From Flavobacterium sp. (GTDB taxonomy: Bacteria; Bacteroidota; Bacteroidia; Flavobacteriales; Flavobacteriaceae), in assembly GCA_004296145.1 (NCBI GenBank), contig SEBM01000167.1:1-7823 (forward strand): 7,823 nucleotides of DNA. Reading direction: 5' to 3'. A program made the position numbers and the translations under genes. Positions within the stretch are counted from its first letter, which is position 1; each line of letters begins with the position of its first letter. A model generated the notes under the pieces. That model was given only the letters and a program-made list of their open reading frames with translations, was not told the DNA's origin and did no database searches. Of the stretch, positions 5,309 through 7,823 are shown one piece after another.

Positions 5309-7731
5309 AGAGAATTAAAAAGGATTTCGGTTTTAGTTTTTAAACCTTCAAAAACGCTTTCGAGATCTTCGTCTTTAAATTCATTTTTTTCCAGAGATTT
5401 TAAAGTATTAGCAATTTCATTTGACTGAATCTGCCTGAACATGGGTGCAATTCTGTGAGTAATGGCACTTATTTCATCCTGGTTTTTTTCCGCTATTGCT
5501 TTGTCCAAATAGACAAGGTTTTCCTCAGTACTTTCAATAAACGAAATTATAACGTCTCGCAACGCATTGTCATCATTGCCTAAAAACTCTTTTAAAGTTT
5601 CTAATGAATACGACTCTGTTATTGTGACATCTTCAACGGGTTTATCTTCATTGTTTGGAGTTTCCTTGTTTTCCAAAATGCCATGAATTGTTTCTAACAA
5701 TACTTTTGGCGAGTAAGGTTTTTTAATTACAGTTGTAAAACCTGCGTTTGTATATACCGAAAAATCCAAATCAGTTCTTCCTGTAAGTGCTATGACCGGC
5801 TGATTGCTGAAGGTAGAATTATCCATGTTTTTGAGTTTTTCAATAAACATGAAACCATCCATTTCGGGCATTTGGATATCAGTTATAATAAAATCGAAAT
5901 TCGTATTAGAAATAGCTTCTAACGCTTTTGCAGCTCTGTCAAAAGACAAAACATGATGCTTTTCCTGTCTCAAAACACCGCTCGTCAAATTCAACAGATT
6001 AATATCGTCATCAATAACAACAAAAGTTTGTTTTTTGATATTGATGGCAGCAGATTGCTTTTTTATTTCAACAACATTATTTTCACTAGTGTCGAATTGT
6101 AATGGAAGTCTGATTTCGAAAGTACTGCCTTCACCAAATTCACTTTCAAGTCTTAAACTTCCTCCAAGAATAGAAATTATTTTTTTGCAGATAGAAAGTC
6201 CTAAACCGGTTCCGCCATATTTTTTTTCGATATTTTCATTTGCCTGTGCAAATTCTTCAAAAACCAATTGTTGGTTTGATTTTTCAATTCCAATTCCGGT
6301 ATCTTCAATTGTAATCGTAAAAAAATCTTCTTCAGCAGCAAAAGTGCTTATTTTTATAAAACCTTCTTCTGTAAACTTATAAGCATTTCCAACAATATTA
6401 GTCAGGATTTGTTTTAATCGAAATGGATCACCAACAATTTTAGTGTTGAGTTTTTCATCAATATTGATAATAAGGTCAATGTTTTTGTTTTTATAAACAG
6501 TCTGAATATTTTTGGCAGCGTCTTCAATAACTTCCGGCAATGAAAAAGGAACTTTTTCGATACTGATTTTTCCCGCTTCTATTTGGGAAAAATCCAATAA
6601 ATCCTGAACCAACTGCGATATATAATCAGAAGAGTTTTTAATGTTTTTTACAAAATAAGATTGTTTCGTATTCACATCAGAATTCCCCAGAAGTTCGGTA
6701 TAACCCACAATCGTACTCAAAGGCGTTTTCAGGTCATGACTTACTGTAGAGATAAGCTGTTCGCGGCTTTTCAGCAGGTTTTTGGTTTTGAAATTCGCAA
6801 TTTCGAGTTGTTTCTTATATACCTGAGATTTTGAGTAATCGCTCACAATTAAAATAGAGAAAAAGACCGTCAGAAATAAACCAATGATTGCCGAAGCTGT
6901 GACAATTTCATTGACTTTTTTAAGCGATTTTTCTTTTAATGAATTGTTTTTAATCGAGTTGATTATGATTTCCCTTTCAATGATTCGAAGTACTTTTCTG
7001 AGTTGTTCAGAGATTGCAATTTCATTTTTCAGCAGTTTGTTTTCTTCAAAATTCAGAGATTCTTTCTTTTTTTCTGCTTTTAATTTTACATTGCTAAGTA
7101 ACTTTTTTGAATTGGCTAATATCGAATCAGAAGCTTGTTTACTCAACGTATTTGTGCTGTCGTCGGGAATATTCTGATTAAGATAATCTACATATTTCTG
7201 CAGTACATTTCGTTGGTAATTTCCCAGTTCGTTGGGGCTTTTGGTAAAATCCTGAAGTTCGAGCTTTCGCAGTTTAAACTCCATTTTTGTAATTTCGTCA
7301 ATAGCCGTATTAACCGAAACTTCGTCTTCGGCTTTATTTTTTATGGTTTTTAATTGTTTGATATTGTCTGTTTTTTCAGATAATAAATAAGTAACACTAT
7401 CTAATAAAGTCTTTTGATATTCTGTAGTAACAATTTGTTTTAGGGTATCGATTCTTGATTTTAAAGAATCAGTTTCAATAAGATAACTTTTAAAATCACT
7501 TTCAGAGTTAGTTTGGATTGTTTTTCGTGCAAGACTTTCAGTTTTATAAACATTAGAAAAAAGTTTACTGACTCTTAAAATCTTTGTTTTTTCAAGTGCA
7601 ATTTTATCTTCAAGTTTATTGTAAACAACATTTTCAGAATATAAAAACCATCCTACAGTAATAACCAGGCCCAGTAAGGCAATGTAACTGAAGAGAACTT
7701 TGATCGGCATGTAACTTTTCTTACTTTCCAT
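5290..7731 (-). CDS. Membrane hybrid histidine kinase (TM-sensor-TM-HisKA-HATPase-REC-HPt)
   Basis: 813 residues. TM1 about 10-31 and TM2 about 274-297 enclose a roughly 240-residue Lys/Glu/Asn/Ser-rich region predicted helical and coiled-coil-like, with no domain I recognise; it should face the periplasm. Then HisKA with SHDLKTPLSTIVGY (phospho-acceptor His332), HATPase with N-box QILTNIVGNAYKFT (Asn449), G1 DTGIGI (477-482) and G2 GGTGLGLSI (506-514), receiver (about 568-688) with D574-D576, Asp618 in ITDIQMPEMDG and Lys671, and an HPt domain (about 708-805) with ITHRIAPMFRQI (His759). All catalytic residues are intact, so a complete internal phosphorelay is expected, with His759 passing phosphate to the adjacent response regulator. 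The gene converges on and overlaps that regulator by 4 bp. The first Met gives a short cytoplasmic lead before TM1; Met8 is an alternative start. The 92 bp upstream (7732-7823) show no convincing promoter. The sensed signal is unknown. Confidence 0.93.
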   Translation of the reverse strand: MESKKSYMPIKVLFSYIALLGLVITVGWFLYSENVVYNKLEDKIALEKTKILRVSKLFSNVYKTESLARKTIQTNSESDFKSYLIETDSLKSRIDTLKQIVTTEYQKTLLDSVTYLLSEKTDNIKQLKTIKNKAEDEVSVNTAIDEITKMEFKLRKLELQDFTKSPNELGNYQRNVLQKYVDYLNQNIPDDSTNTLSKQASDSILANSKKLLSNVKLKAEKKKESLNFEENKLLKNEIAISEQLRKVLRIIEREIIINSIKNNSLKEKSLKKVNEIVTASAIIGLFLTVFFSILIVSDYSKSQVYKKQLEIANFKTKNLLKSREQLISTVSHDLKTPLSTIVGYTELLGNSDVNTKQSYFVKNIKNSSDYISQLVQDLLDFSQIEAGKISIEKVPFSLPEVIEDAAKNIQTVYKNKNIDLIINIDEKLNTKIVGDPFRLKQILTNIVGNAYKFTEEGFIKISTFAAEEDFFTITIEDTGIGIEKSNQQLVFEEFAQANENIEKKYGGTGLGLSICKKIISILGGSLRLESEFGEGSTFEIRLPLQFDTSENNVVEIKKQSAAINIKKQTFVVIDDDINLLNLTSGVLRQEKHHVLSFDRAAKALEAISNTNFDFIITDIQMPEMDGFMFIEKLKNMDNSTFSNQPVIALTGRTDLDFSVYTNAGFTTVIKKPYSPKVLLETIHGILENKETPNNEDKPVEDVTITESYSLETLKEFLGNDDNALRDVIISFIESTEENLVYLDKAIAEKNQDEISAITHRIAPMFRQIQSNEIANTLKSLEKNEFKDEDLESVFEGLKTKTEILFNSLKEEAV

Positions 7732-7823
7732 AAATGAGTAAATTTGGAAGTTTTTTAGGCTTGAATAAGCCGCAATTTATCTAAAATTTTCTGATTAGTG
7801 TTTATAATGCAATATCATTATCT

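Noticed and set aside
5463..5478. A second TGGCAC (-24-like) motif on the + strand
   Set aside because: It lies inside the kinase coding region on the opposite strand, and the position 10 bp after GG is AT, with no TTGC-like block. There is no downstream + gene to serve.
6884..7353. Plus-strand open stretches encoding hydrophobic, Ser/Phe-rich peptides opposite the kinase gene
   Set aside because: Their hydrophobicity is the complement of the Lys/Glu-rich sensor codons; there is no start context and no independent support.
7758..7771. GGCTT-gaat-AAGCC hairpin upstream of the kinase gene
   Set aside because: The stem is only 5 bp and the neighbouring T-run (7751-7756) is on the wrong side for a terminator in either direction.

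Overview
The window is AT-rich, has almost no Shine-Dalgarno sequences (starts follow A-rich stretches), and carries biotin carboxylase, σ54-type and hybrid-kinase proteins of the kind seen in Bacteroidota. A Flavobacterium or close relative (Flavobacteriaceae) is the best guess. This rests on protein style, on the HPt motif variant and on a TAnnTTTG promoter element, not on any database search.

Layout. Positions 1-1876 (+) hold the end of accB (biotin carboxyl carrier protein, 5' end outside the window) and the complete accC (biotin carboxylase). Together they supply the first half-reaction of acetyl-CoA carboxylase in fatty-acid synthesis. A strong intrinsic terminator (1881-1909) closes this block, followed by a second perfect 12-bp hairpin (1933-1975). 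The gene-free stretch 1877-2203 also holds a near-perfect inverted repeat with a third half-site two helical turns downstream (2007-2056) and a σ54-like -24/-12 element (2071-2086), followed by a leader of roughly 100 nt.

Positions 2204-3821 (+) hold five tandem paralogous genes of 95-98 codons. Each encodes a signal peptide plus one small cysteine-free domain that resembles the PepSY-like/DUF2874 family. Spacers are 70, 27, 39 and 6 bp with no internal terminator of the classical type, so they look like one transcription unit, which ends at a strong hairpin terminator (3851-3886).

Positions 3950-5293 (+) encode an NtrC-type response regulator (receiver, σ54-activating AAA+, Fis-type HTH). 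Positions 5290-7731 (-) encode an 813-residue membrane hybrid histidine kinase (two membrane segments, helical extracytoplasmic region, HisKA, HATPase, receiver, HPt). The two genes converge, share the four bases TTAA as overlapping stop codons, and a hairpin spanning the overlap can terminate both.

Working model (inference). The kinase senses something in the periplasm or envelope and passes phosphate His332 -> Asp618 -> His759 -> Asp52 of the regulator. The regulator binds the inverted repeat near 2021 and activates σ54-RNA polymerase at 2071-2086, producing a set of five secreted PepSY-like proteins. Every part is visible in the sequence. The link between them rests on adjacency and on the match between an EBP-type regulator and a σ54-like promoter with an upstream dyad.
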